DNA from: a bacterium
GTDB taxonomy: Bacteria > SZUA-79 > Acidulodesulfobacterales > Acidulodesulfobacteraceae
Assembly: GCA_021800805.1 (NCBI GenBank)
Contig: JAJYYR010000005.1
Coordinates: 1 to 64,000, forward strand
Reading direction: 5' to 3'
DNA: 64,000 nucleotides
A program made the translations under genes and the position numbers. Below, piece after piece: positions 18,631 to 29,421 of this stretch. Position 1 is the first letter of the stretch. Every line of letters starts with the position of its first letter. The notes beneath the pieces were generated by a model. It was not told the origin of the DNA and did not search any database. It saw only the letters and a program-made list of their open reading frames with translations.

Positions 18631-19563
18631 TTAATTACTTATTTTTTGATAACCCAACAATATATAAAGACATGCCATTCTAATTGCCACCCCATTTTCA
18701 ACCTGTTTAAAGATATGAGTCTTACCTGTATTTATTATGCTCCCGGCTATCTCTACGTCCCTATTGACGGGTCCCGGATGAAGGACCATAACCTCTTTAG
18801 AAGCCAATGACAACAGTTTAGGCGTCAACTGAAAGAAATTTCTGTATTCTTCGATAGAAGGTATAAAATAATAGCTTGCCCTTTCTTTCTGAATTCTGAG
18901 CATTATTATGACATCGGCGTTTTTAACCGCCTCTTCCATATTTTTTGCGATTCTTATGTTTTTATGTTCGACTAATCTGGGCAAAAGCGAATGAGGAGCA
19001 TATAAATAAACATTTGCCCCTAATTTAGAAAATCCGCAAATATCCGACCTCGCCACCCTCGAATGGTAAATATCGCCTATTATCGCTACTTTCAGCGATT
19101 TTAAATCTTTTTTTTCTTCCATTACGGTCATAATGTCCAAAAGACATTGGGTAGGATGTTCGTTTATGCCGTCGCCCGCATTTATTACCGACGCCTTGGT
19201 CAATTTAGATATAAAATGCGCCGCTCCCGATTCCGAATGCCTTAAGACAAAAGCATCAGGGTTCATAGCCTCCAGATTTAGTATCGTATCTTTAAGGCTT
19301 TCTCCTTTTGTAACAGAACTTTGTGAAATGGAAATACTTAAAGAATCGGCGCTCATTCTTTTTTGTGCAACTTCAAACGATGACCTTGTCCTTGTGGATG
19401 GTTCGTAAAAAATATTCACGACGGTCTTGCCTCTGAGCGTCGGAACTTTTTTTATATCTTTCAGCGATATTTTCTTAAATTCTTTTGCCGTTTCTATGAA
19501 ATAATTAATGTCGGATGCGGAAAGGTCTTTTATGGAAATGAGATCTTTTTTATTAAAGCTCAT
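18631..19563 (-). CDS. pyrB: Aspartate carbamoyltransferase catalytic subunit
   Basis: A 310-residue enzyme that joins carbamoyl phosphate and aspartate, the committed step of pyrimidine synthesis. The carbamoyl-phosphate loop YEPSTRTRSSFEVA is present, along with DGINEHPTQCLLD and the C-terminal VLHPGPVNRDVEI. No pyrI regulatory-chain gene is nearby. The gene overlaps pyrR by 11 bases, implying translational coupling. Confidence 0.96.
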   Translation of the reverse strand: MSFNKKDLISIKDLSASDINYFIETAKEFKKISLKDIKKVPTLRGKTVVNIFYEPSTRTRSSFEVAQKRMSADSLSISISQSSVTKGESLKDTILNLEAMNPDAFVLRHSESGAAHFISKLTKASVINAGDGINEHPTQCLLDIMTVMEEKKDLKSLKVAIIGDIYHSRVARSDICGFSKLGANVYLYAPHSLLPRLVEHKNIRIAKNMEEAVKNADVIIMLRIQKERASYYFIPSIEEYRNFFQLTPKLLSLASKEVMVLHPGPVNRDVEIAGSIINTGKTHIFKQVENGVAIRMACLYILLGYQKISN

Positions 19564-20074
19564 ATTTTTCTACAAATTTTTTTTCGTTTAAAACATCTAC
19601 ATTGATTATTTCTTTTTTGCCCGCCCTTATTTTTTTTCCGATAAAATCCGGGCATATAGGCAATTCTCTTCCGTCCTTATCAATAAAAACGGCGAGTCTT
19701 ATTTTTTCAGGTCTGCCGAAATCAAAAATTTCGTCTATGGAAGCCCTGACGGTTCTGCCGCTGCTTATAACGTCATCGACTAATATAACTTCTTTATTGT
19801 TTATATCAAAAACAAGTTCAGTGGTATTCGCCGATTTTTTTACCGAAAAGGGATCGTCTCTATAAAGCGTCATATCGATATAGCCTATTTTGCAATCAAT
19901 CCTAAAATGATCGAGAATAGCCTTTTTTATCAAACCGGCTAAGTGAATGCCGCCGTTTTTTATGCCTATTATAACGGCATTATTAAAATTAACGTTCGAA
20001 TTTAAAATATCGTTTATAAAATTATCTAAAATTAAACCCGTTTCTTTATCGTCGAAAATAATTTCTTTCTTCAA
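19553..20074 (-). CDS. pyrR: PyrR-like uracil phosphoribosyltransferase / pyrimidine operon regulator
   Basis: A 173-residue phosphoribosyltransferase-fold protein. It has the PRPP loop VILVDDVISSGRTVRAS and the PyrR-type tail GRPEKIRLAVFIDKDGRELP. In Gram-positives PyrR binds pyr mRNA and causes attenuation when UMP is abundant. Here it is the first gene of the pyr run, but I saw no PyrR-binding loop or attenuator in the 9-base gap to lepB. It may act mainly as a salvage enzyme. Confidence 0.9.
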   Translation of the reverse strand: MKKEIIFDDKETGLILDNFINDILNSNVNFNNAVIIGIKNGGIHLAGLIKKAILDHFRIDCKIGYIDMTLYRDDPFSVKKSANTTELVFDINNKEVILVDDVISSGRTVRASIDEIFDFGRPEKIRLAVFIDKDGRELPICPDFIGKKIRAGKKEIINVDVLNEKKFVEKYEL

Positions 20075-20083
20075 TTTTAATCA

Positions 20084-20734
20084 TCACCCCATATTTTTCT
20101 TAAAAGAACAATCGGGGATAGTCTTAAAAAAACGCTTCCAATAAATATCGAAATGATTTTTAGGATTCCAAGAAAAATAGATAATAAATGCCTGCCCCGC
20201 GATGTCCTTGTAGGGCACAAAACCCCAGTATCTGGAATCAAAACTATTGTCCCTGTTATCCCCCATAACAAAAAGCTCGTTCTTTGGAACGATTATAGGT
20301 CCATAGTTGTCTCTCGGAGAATTATAGGCGGGTAAGATTGTTTTTGATTTCCACTCGGCATATCTGCATTTATAAATATGATTGTTTATATAAACCTTGT
20401 TATTAATAATCTGAATTTTGTCGCCCGGGGTTCCTACGACTCTTTTAATAAAATCTATTCCTCTGTGTAGATTATATTTGCCTGCGTAAGGAAATTTAAA
20501 AACTATGACCTGTCCGGTCTTTGGATGGGAGATGGAAATAGACGACTTAGTAAAAGGGATATGAATACCGTATATAAATTTATTAACGAGTATATGGTCG
20601 CCCGGAATAAGCGTAGGCTCCATAGAACCGGAAGGTATTTTAAATGCTTGAACGACAAACGTTCTAAAAATTAAAGCAATAATTATGGCTATGACTACAG
20701 CCTTAAAATAATCCCATAAAGTATGTTTGCTCAT
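20084..20734 (-). CDS. lepB: Signal peptidase I
   Basis: A 216-residue membrane protease that removes signal peptides. One N-terminal helix (about residues 10-28) is followed by the catalytic serine in PSGSMEPTLIPGD (Ser37), the general-base lysine in FIKRVVGTPGD, and the box GDNRDNSFDSRYWG. It lies downstream of lepA in the classical lepA-lepB order. Confidence 0.96.
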   Translation of the reverse strand: MSKHTLWDYFKAVVIAIIIALIFRTFVVQAFKIPSGSMEPTLIPGDHILVNKFIYGIHIPFTKSSISISHPKTGQVIVFKFPYAGKYNLHRGIDFIKRVVGTPGDKIQIINNKVYINNHIYKCRYAEWKSKTILPAYNSPRDNYGPIIVPKNELFVMGDNRDNSFDSRYWGFVPYKDIAGQAFIIYFSWNPKNHFDIYWKRFFKTIPDCSFKKNMG

Positions 20735-20824
20735 ATTTTAATTTCCACTAATCGAAATAATTTTATTTATAAACTTTTTAATTATACCAATTTTTTTTCC
20801 TTGTGTCTAATCAATAACCTTTTT

Positions 20825-22630
20825 TTAAACCTTCAATATCGATAAGAAGGCTTCCTGCGGAATCTCGACTGACCCAATGTTTTTCATTTTTTTCTTTCCT
20901 TCTTTCTGCTTTTCTAAAAGTTTCCTCTTTCTTGTAATGTCCCCGCCGTAACATTTGGCGAGAACATTTTTCCTTAATGCCTTTATTTCCTCTCTTGCTA
21001 TAATTTTTGAACCGATTTGAGCTTGAAGAACAACCTCGAACATCTGTCTCGGTATTAAAGTTCTCAACTTTTCTACTATATTTCTTCCGCGAACGTAAGC
21101 TTTGTCTTTGTGAACAATTACGGATAGGGCATCTATCGGATCTTTATTGACTAATATTTCAAGCTTTATCATATCGGCAGGTCTATATCCGCTGAATTCG
21201 TAATCAAAAGAGGCATAACCTTTGGAAAGCGATTTAAGTTGGTCATAAAAATCAAGGACTATTTCCGACAGAGGCAATTCGTAAACAAGCTGAACTCTGC
21301 TTTTAGTGATATATTTAAGCTCGACCTGCTGACCCCTTTTTTCGACGCACAGGTTTATTATTTTTCCTAAAAATTCTGACGGCACGTATATGTTTGCCCT
21401 GATAAAAGGCTCTTCTATATGATCCACTTCCTGCATAGGTATCTCTTTGGAAGGAGGAAATTTCATCGGATTAAGCGCGGTCTTCATTTCTCCCTTAAGC
21501 GTAGTTATATTGTAAAGGACGGTGGGGGAAGTAGATATAAGGCTTAAGCCGTATTCTCTTTCTAACCTTTCTACTATTATTTCCATATGCAAAAGTCCAA
21601 GAAACCCGCACCTGAATCCAAATCCAAGCGCAAGCGAATTCTCAGGCTCGTAAGAAAAAGAAGAGTCGTTGAGCTTTAATTTTTCTATAGAGTCTTTGAG
21701 TTCCGGATAGTCGTCGGAATCTATAGGATAAATACCTGCAAATACCATCGGCTTCGGCTCTTTAAAATCCGGCAGGGGGGTTTTTGCAGGATTGGCTTTA
21801 AGGGTAATGGTATCCCCTATTTTAAATTTACCCGAATCTTTTATATTTGCGATAATAAATCCGACTTCTCCGGCGGCTAAAGCATCAAGTTCCTTCATAT
21901 ACGGATTGTAAATCCCTACTTTTTGAACTTCGTAGGAAACCCCGGAATTCATCAATAGGATAATATCACCCGGGGAAACCTTGCCGTCGAATATTCTGAT
22001 AAGAGCAACGACGCCCTGATAAGAATCAAACCAAGAATCAAAAATCAAAGCTTTGAGGGGGGCTTGCGGATCTCCCGTCGGAGAAGGTATTTTATTTATA
22101 ACGGCTTCTAATATCTCTTTTATTCCTATGCCCTCTTTTGCGCTTGCCAAAATAGCGTCATCAGCTTCAAGACCGACTACTTCTTCGATTTCTTTTTTTG
22201 TTTTTTCAGGATCTGCGCTTGGCAGGTCAATTTTATTTATAACCGGAACTACGGCTAAATTCATATCCGAAGCTATATAAACATTGGCGAGGGTTTGCGC
22301 TTCTACTCCCTGAGTCGCATCTACGACAAGAAGGGCGCCCTCGCATGCGGCTAACGATTTTGATACTTCGTAAGAAAAATCAACATGACCGGGGGTATCG
22401 ATTAGATTAAGAATATATTCCTTTCCGTTATAATTATACTTAAGCCTTACGGTCTGCGCTTTTATAGTAATTCCTCTTTCGCGCTCAAGTTCCATATTGT
22501 CTAAAAATTGTGAAACTTTTTCTCGTTCGGTAATCGCCCCGGTAAAATCCAGAAATCTGTCCGCAAGCGTAGATTTTCCGTGATCTATATGCGCTATAAT
22601 CGAAAAATTCCTGATATTTTTGATTTCCAT
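20825..22630 (-). CDS. lepA: Elongation factor 4 (LepA), ribosome back-translocase GTPase
   Basis: A 601-residue translational GTPase. G motifs are visible: [14 protein letters not shown] (G1), GITIKAQ (G2), DTPGHVDF (G3) and NKIDLP (G4). The C-terminal LepA-specific domain ends [20 protein letters not shown]. It acts on stalled or misassembled ribosomes. The length is standard. It starts 33 bases beyond the rnpB 3' end, with no terminator seen between. Confidence 0.97.
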   Translation of the reverse strand: MEIKNIRNFSIIAHIDHGKSTLADRFLDFTGAITEREKVSQFLDNMELERERGITIKAQTVRLKYNYNGKEYILNLIDTPGHVDFSYEVSKSLAACEGALLVVDATQGVEAQTLANVYIASDMNLAVVPVINKIDLPSADPEKTKKEIEEVVGLEADDAILASAKEGIGIKEILEAVINKIPSPTGDPQAPLKALIFDSWFDSYQGVVALIRIFDGKVSPGDIILLMNSGVSYEVQKVGIYNPYMKELDALAAGEVGFIIANIKDSGKFKIGDTITLKANPAKTPLPDFKEPKPMVFAGIYPIDSDDYPELKDSIEKLKLNDSSFSYEPENSLALGFGFRCGFLGLLHMEIIVERLEREYGLSLISTSPTVLYNITTLKGEMKTALNPMKFPPSKEIPMQEVDHIEEPFIRANIYVPSEFLGKIINLCVEKRGQQVELKYITKSRVQLVYELPLSEIVLDFYDQLKSLSKGYASFDYEFSGYRPADMIKLEILVNKDPIDALSVIVHKDKAYVRGRNIVEKLRTLIPRQMFEVVLQAQIGSKIIAREEIKALRKNVLAKCYGGDITRKRKLLEKQKEGKKKMKNIGSVEIPQEAFLSILKV

Positions 22631-22663
22631 TTGGATTCAGTTTATAATAATTAAAGGTAGGTT

Positions 22664-23018
22664 GTAGCCGCAAGCAAAAACATAAGCCGGGTTCTGTCTA
22701 AGATCGGTCATTTCTCTGTGCGAACAACCCGAAGACCATGTAAGACGAGCAGCCTTAAGTCTTCCTATTTGTTCTTGCTCCTAACGGGGCTTGCCATAAA
22801 CATTATTTGCATAATGTCCAAGTGAGCTCTTACCTCGCTATTTCACCCTTACCCTATTAAAAAATTTGTTTTAATTTAATAAGGCGGTATATTTTCTGTT
22901 GCGCTTTCCTTAAAGTTTCCTTCATCGGTATAAAACGACGTTATGCTCTTTGGAGCCCGGACTTTCCTCAAAAGACATAAAAAGTCTTCCGCGACCGATT
23001 GTTTTTGCTTGCGTCTAC
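22664..23018 (-). ncRNA. rnpB: RNase P RNA (bacterial class A-like)
   Basis: The minus strand carries GAGGAAAGTCCGGGCTCC (conserved region near the 5' end), AGGGTGAAATAGCGAGGTAA in the middle, and AACCCGGCTTATG close to the 3' end, all hallmarks of RNase P RNA. The two ends form a long P1 helix (23001-23018 with 22664-22681, one mismatch), which sets the boundaries. The ribozyme trims tRNA 5' leaders. Its own promoter ends six bases before the 5' end. Confidence 0.95.
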
Positions 23019-23024
23019 AAAAGC

Positions 23025-23053
23025 ATTGTAGCAGTTTGGCGCTTATTCGTCAA
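23025..23053 (-). promoter_or_regulatory. Sigma-70 promoter of rnpB
   Basis: On the minus strand, TTGACG and TACAAT are separated by exactly 17 bases. The -10 box ends six bases before the G that begins the P1 helix, so the predicted transcription start coincides with the predicted RNA 5' end. Confidence 0.8.
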
Positions 23054-23065
23054 TATTTATTATAA

Positions 23066-23569
23066 TTATCCGGCGGCTTTTATACAGGCTATAGATGTAT
23101 CTATAGCCAAATTTGCCAGCTTATCCGCTTCCTTGTTGAGTTCTCTCGGGATATGCCGGAAGGTCGCCTTCAATAAACTTCCCCTAATCTTTAAAAGCGC
23201 CTTTATATCTTTAAGCAGTTTTTGCGCTTTATTATAAAGAGGTAAAATATTTGCGCTTTTAACGGAATAAACCCCGTTCATCTGATTAACGAGCAATTGG
23301 GAATCTAATAAAAAAAGAACGTCAAGTTCAGCATAAAAAAGCATGTCTTTTCTGCTCATCTCGCCTATGCCGCCTTTATCCGCCATATCCGATAAAAATT
23401 CCAGCGATATAATAAGCGCTTTGTATTCGGCTTCGTTATTAGTTAAAATACCCAAATATTTATTTAAGGAAGCGATTTTTTGTTTATTTTCGTCGAGAAT
23501 CAGCACTCCCGCTCCGGATTTGCCCGGATTTCCACGGGATGCGCCGTCGGTATAAACCGTTAAGTTCAT
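23066..23569 (-). CDS. Ribonuclease H family protein (RNase HI-like)
   Basis: A 167-residue RNase H fold. It has the first catalytic Asp in VYTDGASRGNPGKSGAG, the Glu in TNNEAEYKALI, a third Asp in FLLDSQLLVNQMNG, and a final Asp in HIPRELNKEADKLANLAID. It probably degrades the RNA strand of RNA-DNA hybrids. It belongs to the short 'RNase HI / reverse-transcriptase-like' group rather than canonical E. coli RnhA. It overlaps the preceding zinc-ribbon gene by four bases. Confidence 0.88.
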   Translation of the reverse strand: MNLTVYTDGASRGNPGKSGAGVLILDENKQKIASLNKYLGILTNNEAEYKALIISLEFLSDMADKGGIGEMSRKDMLFYAELDVLFLLDSQLLVNQMNGVYSVKSANILPLYNKAQKLLKDIKALLKIRGSLLKATFRHIPRELNKEADKLANLAIDTSIACIKAAG

Positions 23570-24336
23570 ATTTTATTTTTATTAAGTTTTTTTGAAACTT
23601 TACCTGTAGGAGGCGCCGGTTCTGATATAGCCGGATCCATATAAAGTATTCTCGAACACACCGGACACTGCATAAATACGCTTTCGGAAATAAGTTCGTT
23701 AAACTGCTGAGGCGGAAGCATTCTGTAGCATCCCGTACATGCGCCGGATTTCATTACGGAAGCAATTGCCGGAAATCCTTTATTCCTTTTTACGGCTTCG
23801 TATATATTGATATAATCTTTTTTAATCTTATTTTTGACGACATCTCTTTTATCGAGAAAATCTTTTGTAATTTCCCCAAATTCCTTCTCGCTTTTTTTAT
23901 ATTCCGCATTTTTAGCCGATAACCCGTCGGCAAGTTCTTCTATTTCTTTTTGAACCATGGCTATTTTGTCGTTGATGGACTCTTTATTTCCCATATTTTC
24001 TAATTGTTCGTCTTCAGACTTCTTTTTTAAGGCTTCATTATCTTTTATGGATTTTTGAATCGCATTATATTCCTTGTTTGTTTTAATAAGCTTTTGCGTG
24101 TCTTTCAACTTAATTAGTTTATCTTCGTAAGATTTTATGTCAAGTTCGCAAATACCGATTTTTTTGTTAGTCTCGGTCAAATCTTCCTTCAGCTTTTCAA
24201 GTTCCGACTCTTTTGACTGCAGGTCATTTTGTGAATTTCCAATTTCGTCGAGAGTTTTTTTAAGAGATTCTTCAAATTTTAACAACTCAATGTCGATATT
24301 TTGAATTTCTACGATAAAAGAAATCTGTTCGTTCAA
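23566..24336 (-). CDS. Coiled-coil protein with C-terminal C4 zinc ribbon
   Basis: A 256-residue protein. About residues 10-180 form a long antiparallel coiled coil. The C-terminus has CTGCYRMLPPQQFNELI then MQCPVCSRILY, a four-cysteine zinc ribbon. This is the architecture of the DUF164/CT398 family, linked in some bacteria to transcription or secretion but without a settled function. It sits in a four-base-overlap operon with nif3 and the RNase H gene, a common neighbourhood for the family. Confidence 0.85.
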   Translation of the reverse strand: MNEQISFIVEIQNIDIELLKFEESLKKTLDEIGNSQNDLQSKESELEKLKEDLTETNKKIGICELDIKSYEDKLIKLKDTQKLIKTNKEYNAIQKSIKDNEALKKKSEDEQLENMGNKESINDKIAMVQKEIEELADGLSAKNAEYKKSEKEFGEITKDFLDKRDVVKNKIKKDYINIYEAVKRNKGFPAIASVMKSGACTGCYRMLPPQQFNELISESVFMQCPVCSRILYMDPAISEPAPPTGKVSKKLNKNKI

Positions 24337-25454
24337 AGTTCTCCTCCTTTGTATTTAAAAACCGGGTTATTTTCATAGTTATTTTCTATAATAGGGATAT
24401 CGAATTCCTTAGACAATATATCTTTAGTAATGGAAGTAAAATATTTTTCGGTATCGAAATGGGACATTTCCACTAAACATATCCCGCTTTCGTTTGATTT
24501 TAATGCTTTACTATGCGTTAGTTCCGAAGATATTAGAACATCGCAACCTAATTTTACCGCATCATCCATATAAGAAAAACCGCTTCCGGAAACAACCGCA
24601 ATTTTTTTTATTTTTTTATTCAAATTTCCGCAATAATTTATAAAAATAGGGGAAAATAACCCATGCATTTTGTCTAAAAGATCGCCCAGCGTGGTTTCGC
24701 TTTCAAGATTCCCGACAGCGCCCATACCTTCCGTTTTATTGCCGTAGGAGTCGTATAGCGGATATAAATCGAAAGCGGGTTCTTCATAAGGATGAACATC
24801 CTTCATTTCGTCTATCGCTTTTTTTATATATTTTTCTTCTATTAAAAGTTCGAGTTTAGATTCATCCGTAAATGTTGTTTTCCGAACTTCTCCTATAAAC
24901 GGGTTTGAGCCTTCAAGCGGCTTAAACGACCCTTTCCCCTTTGTTTCGAATGAACAATTTTCGTAATTACCTATTTTAGGGTTTCCGTATTTAAAAAGAA
25001 TATCTCGGACGATGTTTACATAGCCCTTGGGAATAAAAACCGACAACTTATAAAGTTTTCTTTTGCGCGGAATTAAAGGAAATATTTCTTTTATTTTAAG
25101 CTCATTTAAGATATAGCGGCTCATCGAATATACCGACGAATCAAAATTTGTATGCATCGCATAAACGCAAATTTTATTTTTTATAAGGAGTTCGACAAGT
25201 TTTCCGCCGTTAGAATCTAAATCGATAGAGCTTATAGGGTGAAAAAAAAGAGGATGGTGTATTAATATAAGATTAAAACCTTTGCTTACGGCCAAATCTA
25301 TCGACTTGCCCGTAAGGTCTAACGATGTTACGATGCCCGAGAGAGGTGCATCGGCAGGCTTTATTTGGTAACCTGAATTATCCCATTTTTCCTGAAAATT
25401 AAGGGGTATTAGGCTTTCTAATTTACCTGCCGCATCTTTTATAAATAATGACAT
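24333..25454 (-). CDS. Nif3-like dinuclear metal centre protein
   Basis: A 373-residue protein of the NIF3/YbgI family. It has metal-binding histidines in LILIHHPLFFHP, the inserted PII-like domain of longer family members (about residues 125-235, VHPYEEPAFDLYPL), and a C-terminal half with LVEMSHFDTEKYF. The proteins form toroids with two metals per subunit, and the substrate is debated. I chose ATG at 25454, before SLFIKDAAGKLES. The frame is open further upstream, but that extension lies over the adjacent tRNA gene. Confidence 0.9.
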   Translation of the reverse strand: MSLFIKDAAGKLESLIPLNFQEKWDNSGYQIKPADAPLSGIVTSLDLTGKSIDLAVSKGFNLILIHHPLFFHPISSIDLDSNGGKLVELLIKNKICVYAMHTNFDSSVYSMSRYILNELKIKEIFPLIPRKRKLYKLSVFIPKGYVNIVRDILFKYGNPKIGNYENCSFETKGKGSFKPLEGSNPFIGEVRKTTFTDESKLELLIEEKYIKKAIDEMKDVHPYEEPAFDLYPLYDSYGNKTEGMGAVGNLESETTLGDLLDKMHGLFSPIFINYCGNLNKKIKKIAVVSGSGFSYMDDAVKLGCDVLISSELTHSKALKSNESGICLVEMSHFDTEKYFTSITKDILSKEFDIPIIENNYENNPVFKYKGGEL

Positions 25455-25462
25455 TTTCAAAA

Positions 25463-25538
25463 TGGTGGGCCCACCCGGGTTCGAACCAGGGACCAACCGG
25501 TTATGAGCCGGCCGCTCTACCAGCTGAGCTATAGGCCC
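25463..25538 (-). tRNA. tRNA with anticodon CAU (tRNA-Ile2 or elongator tRNA-Met)
   Basis: A 76-base cloverleaf with encoded CCA. The acceptor stem is GGGCCTA/TGGGCCC, the D arm AGCTCAGCTGGTAGAGC, the anticodon stem GCCGG/CCGGT around loop CTCATAA, and the T arm has GGTTCGAAC. The CAU anticodon fits methionine or, if C34 is lysidinylated, isoleucine (AUA). The CATAACCGGTTGGTC stretch resembles tRNA-Ile2 of proteobacteria, which I favour weakly. Confidence 0.93.
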
Positions 25539-25545
25539 AAATCTA

Positions 25546-27480
25546 CTACTTTACAAATGTTTTAAGCCTTTTGGAACGGCTTGGATGTCTAAGCTTCCTG
25601 AGGGCTTTTGCCTCTATCTGTCTTATTCTTTCTCGTGTAACTCCAAATTCTTGTCCTACTTCTTCCAGAGTGTGGTCAGATTTTATACCTATACCGAACC
25701 TCATTCTTAAAACCTTCTCTTCTCTTTCGGTAAGAGACGATAAAACCCTTCCCGTTTGTTCTTCGAGGTCGGAATTAATTGCTGCTTCTAACGGTAGAAC
25801 CGTTGCCTTATCCTCTATGAAATCTCCGAGATGCGTATCCTCTTCTTCCCCTATAGGCGTTTCCAATGAAATAGGTTCTTTAGCTATTTTTAAGACTTTC
25901 CTGACTTTATCTATAGGAAGGTCCATTCTCTCGGCAATTTCTTCCGGAACAGGCTCTCTTCCGATTTCCTGCACTAATGCTCTGGAAGTTCTGATTAATT
26001 TATTTATGGTTTCTATCATATGAACCGGAATTCTTATAGTTCTCGCCTGATCGGCAATCGCTCTCGTTATCGCCTGCCTTATCCACCATGTCGCATATGT
26101 GGAAAATTTGTATCCTCTTTGATACTGAAATTTTTCTACCGCCTTCATAAGTCCTATGTTGCCTTCCTGAATAAGGTCTAAAAATTGCAAACCTCTGTTT
26201 GAATATTTTTTCGCAATAGAAACGACAAGCCTTAAATTTGCTTCGACAAGCTCCGTTTTTGCAACCTTTGATTTTTCTTCGCCTATTTTTATGGCTTCGA
26301 CTATTTTTTTAAGTTCATTTTTAGAAACGCCCACTTCTTTCTCGGATGCGGCTATTTTAGATTTATATTCGCCGATAATCTTGTTTATGCTTTCTAACCG
26401 CTTATGCTCCTGAGATTTAGACTGCTCGCTCCTTTCATTTTTTCTTTTATACGTGGATTCAAGCTCTTTTATATTTTCTTCAAATTCTAAAATTTTCACA
26501 TTTTGATTTTTAAGTTTCATTATGACTTTGTCTGATATTTTCTTTTTAAGCCTTAAATCTTTAATGAAACCGAGTATCTTTTTTTTTGTTTCCTGCGTTA
26601 AATTTTTAGGTGCGGCCCATGAAAAAACTTTTGTTATATTCCCCGCATCTATATCTTCGATATTATCTTCTATATTGGATTCATCGGAATTAAAATTATT
26701 CTCTACAATCTTTATTTTCTCTTTTTTCCTCTTTTTGCCCGATACATCTGCTTTAGATTTATTCTCCGTAAATTTTACTTCTTTTTTAATTTTTTCGATA
26801 ATGGAGAGAAATCTGTTTGTCGCTTTTTCTATATCTTTATCGCTTGGAAAATCAACGTCGTCAAAATCGGAAACTATACCCGCAATGTTAATCTCCTGAC
26901 TCTTTATTTTATCTCCTATAGATATAACCCATCTTATTAAGATATCGGAGTTCAAGACCGAAGAAAAAATCTCTTCCTCTCCTTCTTCTATACTCTTTGC
27001 AATTTCTATCTCTCTTTCGCGCGTAAGCAAAGAAACGGAACCCATTTCTTTTAAATACATTCTGACGGGATCATTCGTTTTAAGAGACAAATCTTCTTCT
27101 TCCGCCTCTTCATGAAAGGATTCTTCTCCGGCAAACTTTGAATGCCCCGTTTTCGTAAAAATAGAAGACGAGTCTCTCCCCAGATCGATATCCTTTTCTC
27201 CCAACATGCTTATCAAATCGTCAATCTGATCCGGGGATACTATATTTTGAGGCAGGATATCGTTAAAGTCGCTGTAGCTTAATCTGCCCGAACGGTCTTT
27301 TAATTTTTCGACGCTTTTATTTATTATCTGGTTTTCTAATTCTTTATCTTTGAATTTATCGGCATCGGAAACGACTGCCTTTGTTTTAACGCCTTTAGCA
27401 ATAGTAATAGTTTTTACCGTTGCCCTGACGTTTTCCTTATTGTTTTCCTTATTTTTATTTTTTATGTTTTTTTTATTCAT
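25546..27480 (-). CDS. rpoD: Primary sigma factor (sigma-70 / RpoD)
   Basis: A 644-residue housekeeping sigma factor. The N-terminal region 1.1 ([11 protein letters not shown]) is followed by region 1.2 ([19 protein letters not shown]), a long charged non-conserved region (about residues 220-390), then region 2 with [19 protein letters not shown] and [20 protein letters not shown] (-10 recognition), region 3, and region 4 with [20 protein letters not shown] (-35 recognition). It is the last gene of the macromolecular-synthesis operon rpsU-(cvpA)-dnaG-rpoD. Confidence 0.97.
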   Translation of the reverse strand: MNKKNIKNKNKENNKENVRATVKTITIAKGVKTKAVVSDADKFKDKELENQIINKSVEKLKDRSGRLSYSDFNDILPQNIVSPDQIDDLISMLGEKDIDLGRDSSSIFTKTGHSKFAGEESFHEEAEEEDLSLKTNDPVRMYLKEMGSVSLLTREREIEIAKSIEEGEEEIFSSVLNSDILIRWVISIGDKIKSQEINIAGIVSDFDDVDFPSDKDIEKATNRFLSIIEKIKKEVKFTENKSKADVSGKKRKKEKIKIVENNFNSDESNIEDNIEDIDAGNITKVFSWAAPKNLTQETKKKILGFIKDLRLKKKISDKVIMKLKNQNVKILEFEENIKELESTYKRKNERSEQSKSQEHKRLESINKIIGEYKSKIAASEKEVGVSKNELKKIVEAIKIGEEKSKVAKTELVEANLRLVVSIAKKYSNRGLQFLDLIQEGNIGLMKAVEKFQYQRGYKFSTYATWWIRQAITRAIADQARTIRIPVHMIETINKLIRTSRALVQEIGREPVPEEIAERMDLPIDKVRKVLKIAKEPISLETPIGEEEDTHLGDFIEDKATVLPLEAAINSDLEEQTGRVLSSLTEREEKVLRMRFGIGIKSDHTLEEVGQEFGVTRERIRQIEAKALRKLRHPSRSKRLKTFVK

Positions 27481-27503
27481 ATATTAATATAAAATTATCA
27501 CCC

Positions 27504-29384
27504 TTAATATCCGCCTATTTTTCTCTGAAATTCTTTAGAAATATATTTTAACTTGTTAAGTTCTTGAAATTTGAGAAGTTTACCGCTTTCATCCAATAAA
27601 CCGCTTCTGATCTCGCTCAAAATTTCTTTACAAGTTTTATTTATATTGTCAACTTTTAATTGAATGAGAAGTTTTTTAAAAACGTCCTTCTCGCCTTTAG
27701 TTTCGTTTAATAAACTTGAATAATATATTTTATTCCACTTAAGATTATTTTCCGTTTTTAAAACTATATCATCTATCCGTTCCTTAGCTTTAATACTGTT
27801 TTCTTCATTTATGCCGCTTTTTAATGCATTTTTTATCTCTTTAATTATAAAAACGGCGTCTTTATCAGAAAATTCATTAATTATATCATCGCTGACATAT
27901 TCTGTCAATAACAAATTGCAAAATATTTTACCTATTATTAAATCTTCTATATTTAAATCTTCTTTTGCATGTCCTGCAGCCGTATTGTCAGGCGTATCGT
28001 TATTGTTATTAAAACGAGCGTCTTTCCCTGCAGTTTCATTTGAATCTATATATTCCCTTATTACGCCTTCTTTCAATCCAAGTTTATTAGCCAATACGTT
28101 TATGTAATGCGAAAAGATAATATTATTATTTATTTTTTTTAAAAATGGCGCTATTTCTCGAATCGTTACTATTTTTTCTTTAATGTTTTTATCGTCTCCG
28201 CTATATTTGATTATACCGCTATTCTCGTTTTTTTCAATATAGTAATCGATAGCAAACTCTACCGGCGTTTTTTTGCCTTCACGTATTAATTTTATAAGAC
28301 TGCCGCATCCGTATTTTCTGACATAGCCGTCGGGGTCGCTGCCGTCATTCAAACATACCGCATAGATATTTTTGTCGGGGCTTTCCATAAAACTCTGAAA
28401 TAATTCCATTCCTCTATTAATTGCATTTATACCTGCCTTGTCGCCGTCGTAAAGGAGTATAATTTCATCGCTCAATCTCGATAAATTAACTATATGATTT
28501 TTAGAAAGGGCGGTGCCCATCGTCGCAACCACGTTCTTAATACCTTTAGAATAAAGCGTTATCATATCAAAATATCCCTCTACTACGAAAACGGCATTTT
28601 CTTTTTTAATAAAAGGCAGGGCTTTGTCTAATCCGTACAAGGTACTATTTTTTACGAAAATTTCGGAATTATTTGTATTTATATATTTCGGAAAATTAAG
28701 CGGGGATGCTTCGCCTTCCTTTAAAATTATTCTGGAAGCAAGCGCAATAGGCTCTCCCGCTCTATCCATTATGGGAATAATAAGCTTATTTACGAATCTG
28801 TCGGAAAACCCTCTATTATGCTCCGGTTTTTTAATCAATAATCCGGCATTTACGGCAATATCTAAATCTACCTTGTTATTAGACAAAAGAGCGGTTAACC
28901 CGTTTCCGAATCCCGCATATCCTAGTTTAAAATCCCTTGCGGTATTTTCGTCTATGTCCCTACCCTTAAGGTAATTAATTATATGCCTGCTGCTAGACTT
29001 ATACACGAAAAGATTTTCATAATAAAAGTTTAAGGCAAGATTTATGATTTTTTTAACGGGGGATTCGCTTTCCCCGGTTTTGTTCGATTTATATAATTGC
29101 GTATCTTCGAGGGGAATATTATATTTTTTCTTAAGATAATCTATGACCTCCTTAAAAGATTCTCCTTTTATATCCTTAAGAAATCCTATAACATTGCCGC
29201 CTTTGCCGCATCCGAAACAGTAATAAAGGCCTTTTGCCGCGTTGACATTAAAGGAAGGCGTCTTTTCGGAATGGAAAGGACATAAGCCCGTATAATTTTG
29301 GCCGGTTTTTTTAAGTTTAACGAATCCCGAAACTTCATCGACTATATTTACATAAGACAATACGGTTTCTATATTTCTATCCAT
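27504..29384 (-). CDS. dnaG: DNA primase
   Basis: A 626-residue replication primase that makes RNA primers. The N-terminal zinc ribbon has CPFHSEKTPSFNV and YYCFGCGKGGNVIGF. The Toprim catalytic core has VFVVEGYFDMITLYSKG, the invariant ILLYDGDKAG and LNDGSDPDGYVRKYG. A C-terminal helicase-binding region follows. It lies between cvpA and rpoD, the usual arrangement. Confidence 0.96.
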   Translation of the reverse strand: MDRNIETVLSYVNIVDEVSGFVKLKKTGQNYTGLCPFHSEKTPSFNVNAAKGLYYCFGCGKGGNVIGFLKDIKGESFKEVIDYLKKKYNIPLEDTQLYKSNKTGESESPVKKIINLALNFYYENLFVYKSSSRHIINYLKGRDIDENTARDFKLGYAGFGNGLTALLSNNKVDLDIAVNAGLLIKKPEHNRGFSDRFVNKLIIPIMDRAGEPIALASRIILKEGEASPLNFPKYINTNNSEIFVKNSTLYGLDKALPFIKKENAVFVVEGYFDMITLYSKGIKNVVATMGTALSKNHIVNLSRLSDEIILLYDGDKAGINAINRGMELFQSFMESPDKNIYAVCLNDGSDPDGYVRKYGCGSLIKLIREGKKTPVEFAIDYYIEKNENSGIIKYSGDDKNIKEKIVTIREIAPFLKKINNNIIFSHYINVLANKLGLKEGVIREYIDSNETAGKDARFNNNNDTPDNTAAGHAKEDLNIEDLIIGKIFCNLLLTEYVSDDIINEFSDKDAVFIIKEIKNALKSGINEENSIKAKERIDDIVLKTENNLKWNKIYYSSLLNETKGEKDVFKKLLIQLKVDNINKTCKEILSEIRSGLLDESGKLLKFQELNKLKYISKEFQRKIGGY

Positions 29385-29421
29385 AATTTAAAAGTGTTAA
29401 TAGTTTTTGGAAAGAAAAATT

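Noticed and set aside
25455..25496. N-terminal extension of the Nif3 frame (MVPGSNPGGPTILK)
   Set aside because: It is the translation of the 3' part of the CAU tRNA gene; homologues begin at the later ATG.
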